A DNA stretch of 64,000 bases from NCBI GenBank assembly GCA_916613615.1, contig OU744730.1:34333315-34397314 (forward strand), read 5' to 3'. Numbering within the stretch: the stretch's first letter is position 1; each line of letters starts with the position of its first letter. Of the stretch, positions 63,390-64,000 are shown in pieces. The stretch comes from Steromphala cineraria. Its lineage: Eukaryota; Mollusca; Gastropoda; Trochida; Trochidae. A program made the position numbers and the translations under genes. The notes under the pieces are model-generated. The model was not told where the DNA came from. It made no database searches and saw only the letters and a program-made list of their open reading frames with translations.

Positions 63390-64000
63390 AAAATTTCAAA
63401 GCGATTTGATAAAACTTAAAAGGTTAACACTCGTATGACTTAAACATATTTTATTCATGAAAAGACATGAATGAATTCACATTTCACAAATTATTTTTTA
63501 TAAAATCATTTTTCAAATCAGGCAATGGCAATATTTATAAGCCCATGAGTCCATAAGCCCATCTTTTCAACATAAGGTAACTTCCATAATTTCTAACAAA
63601 GTCAATATTTGTTCATTCACATACAACAATTTCCTCAAGTTTAATCTTCAAATCCAAATTCACTTTGTATTACATAATGTTTTTTTTTAAATATAAAAAA
63701 TTTCCAAATAAAAGTTAATATTTTACCCGTCACAACTTCCATTAGATAATTTTTTAATCAAAATTACCATTATAATGTGATTTCTCTGCAAAGACATTTT
63801 ATTCATCAAACTCAATATTTAATCAAACGTGCAAAGTCATCAAAGTAAGTCTTTATACAAACACTATTTTTGCAAACTCAAAAAAAAAACATTAACAAAT
63901 TTCATCAAAGTCAATATTTCGTCAAATATCAACCAAAGTCACTTTTTTCAAATTCTTGTTTTTACTAAATATTCCACACACAAAATTATTTATTAAAGTT
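63390..64000 (-). repeat. Right arm: reverse-complement relatives of the 58.2-59.0 kb repeats
   Basis: Read on the minus strand, this stretch carries gaaaaaagtgactttgg, gacgaaatattgactttg, ttttgattaaaaaatt and ggaagttacctta, all with near matches in the left arm at 58190-58990. It runs off the window edge, so its outer end, where a counterpart of the paired palindromes would be expected, is not visible. Confidence 0.6.

Overview
The window looks like eukaryotic, intron-bearing, AT-rich genomic DNA from an invertebrate. A bivalve mollusc is my best guess. The reasons are the C-terminal tails of non-LTR retrotransposons whose wording resembles bivalve elements I remember, TTAA-flanked MITEs, the many tandem arrays and the short TGACCTT direct repeats. 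That assignment is inference. There is no bacterial gene organisation, no rRNA or convincing tRNA, and no CRISPR array. I see no complete protein-coding gene. At most there is one probable terminal exon on the minus strand near 51 kb.

Layout. 1-2.7 kb is unique AT-rich DNA with a 330-bp MITE. 2.7-5.1 kb is a 62-bp tandem array in which each unit is two related 31-bp halves. 6.2-6.6 kb is a 21-25 bp minisatellite. It is followed by a second copy of the MITE, two head-to-tail 3' ends of non-LTR retrotransposons (7.15-8.7 kb), a CT run and a 43-bp tandem array. 9-12.9 kb is mostly unique.

The centrepiece is a satellite with a 48-bp unit at 12933-19463 and 23572-49255, about 32.2 kb or roughly 670 monomers. 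The two parts are one array split by a 4108-bp insertion (19464-23571). The insertion has imperfect terminal inverted repeats and a 2-bp target duplication, and removing it restores the usual monomer junction. Because 48 is a multiple of 3, the array carries long open frames on both strands. The minus-strand frame, a 16-residue peptide repeat, stays open for up to 6.7 kb. The antiparallel plus-strand frame is broken many times. I treat it as satellite DNA rather than a proven gene. Internal block duplications (about 575, 767, 860, 1488, 1584 and 4838 bp) show how it grew.

After the satellite come a fold-back element with a 138-bp hairpin (49.5-50.1 kb), a weak satellite-like relic, the probable minus-strand terminal exon with a poly(A) signal, a 27-bp array (54.3-54.85 kb) and a third MITE copy (56.6 kb). 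From about 58.0 kb to the window end there is a large mirror-image arrangement. The left arm holds palindromes, repeats of a 'tattgactttgatg' motif and 'cagattgtga' motifs. The same motifs appear in reverse complement at 62.2-64.0 kb. Between the arms lie a 174-bp MITE and another retrotransposon remnant. This may be a long-armed mobile element cut by the window edge.
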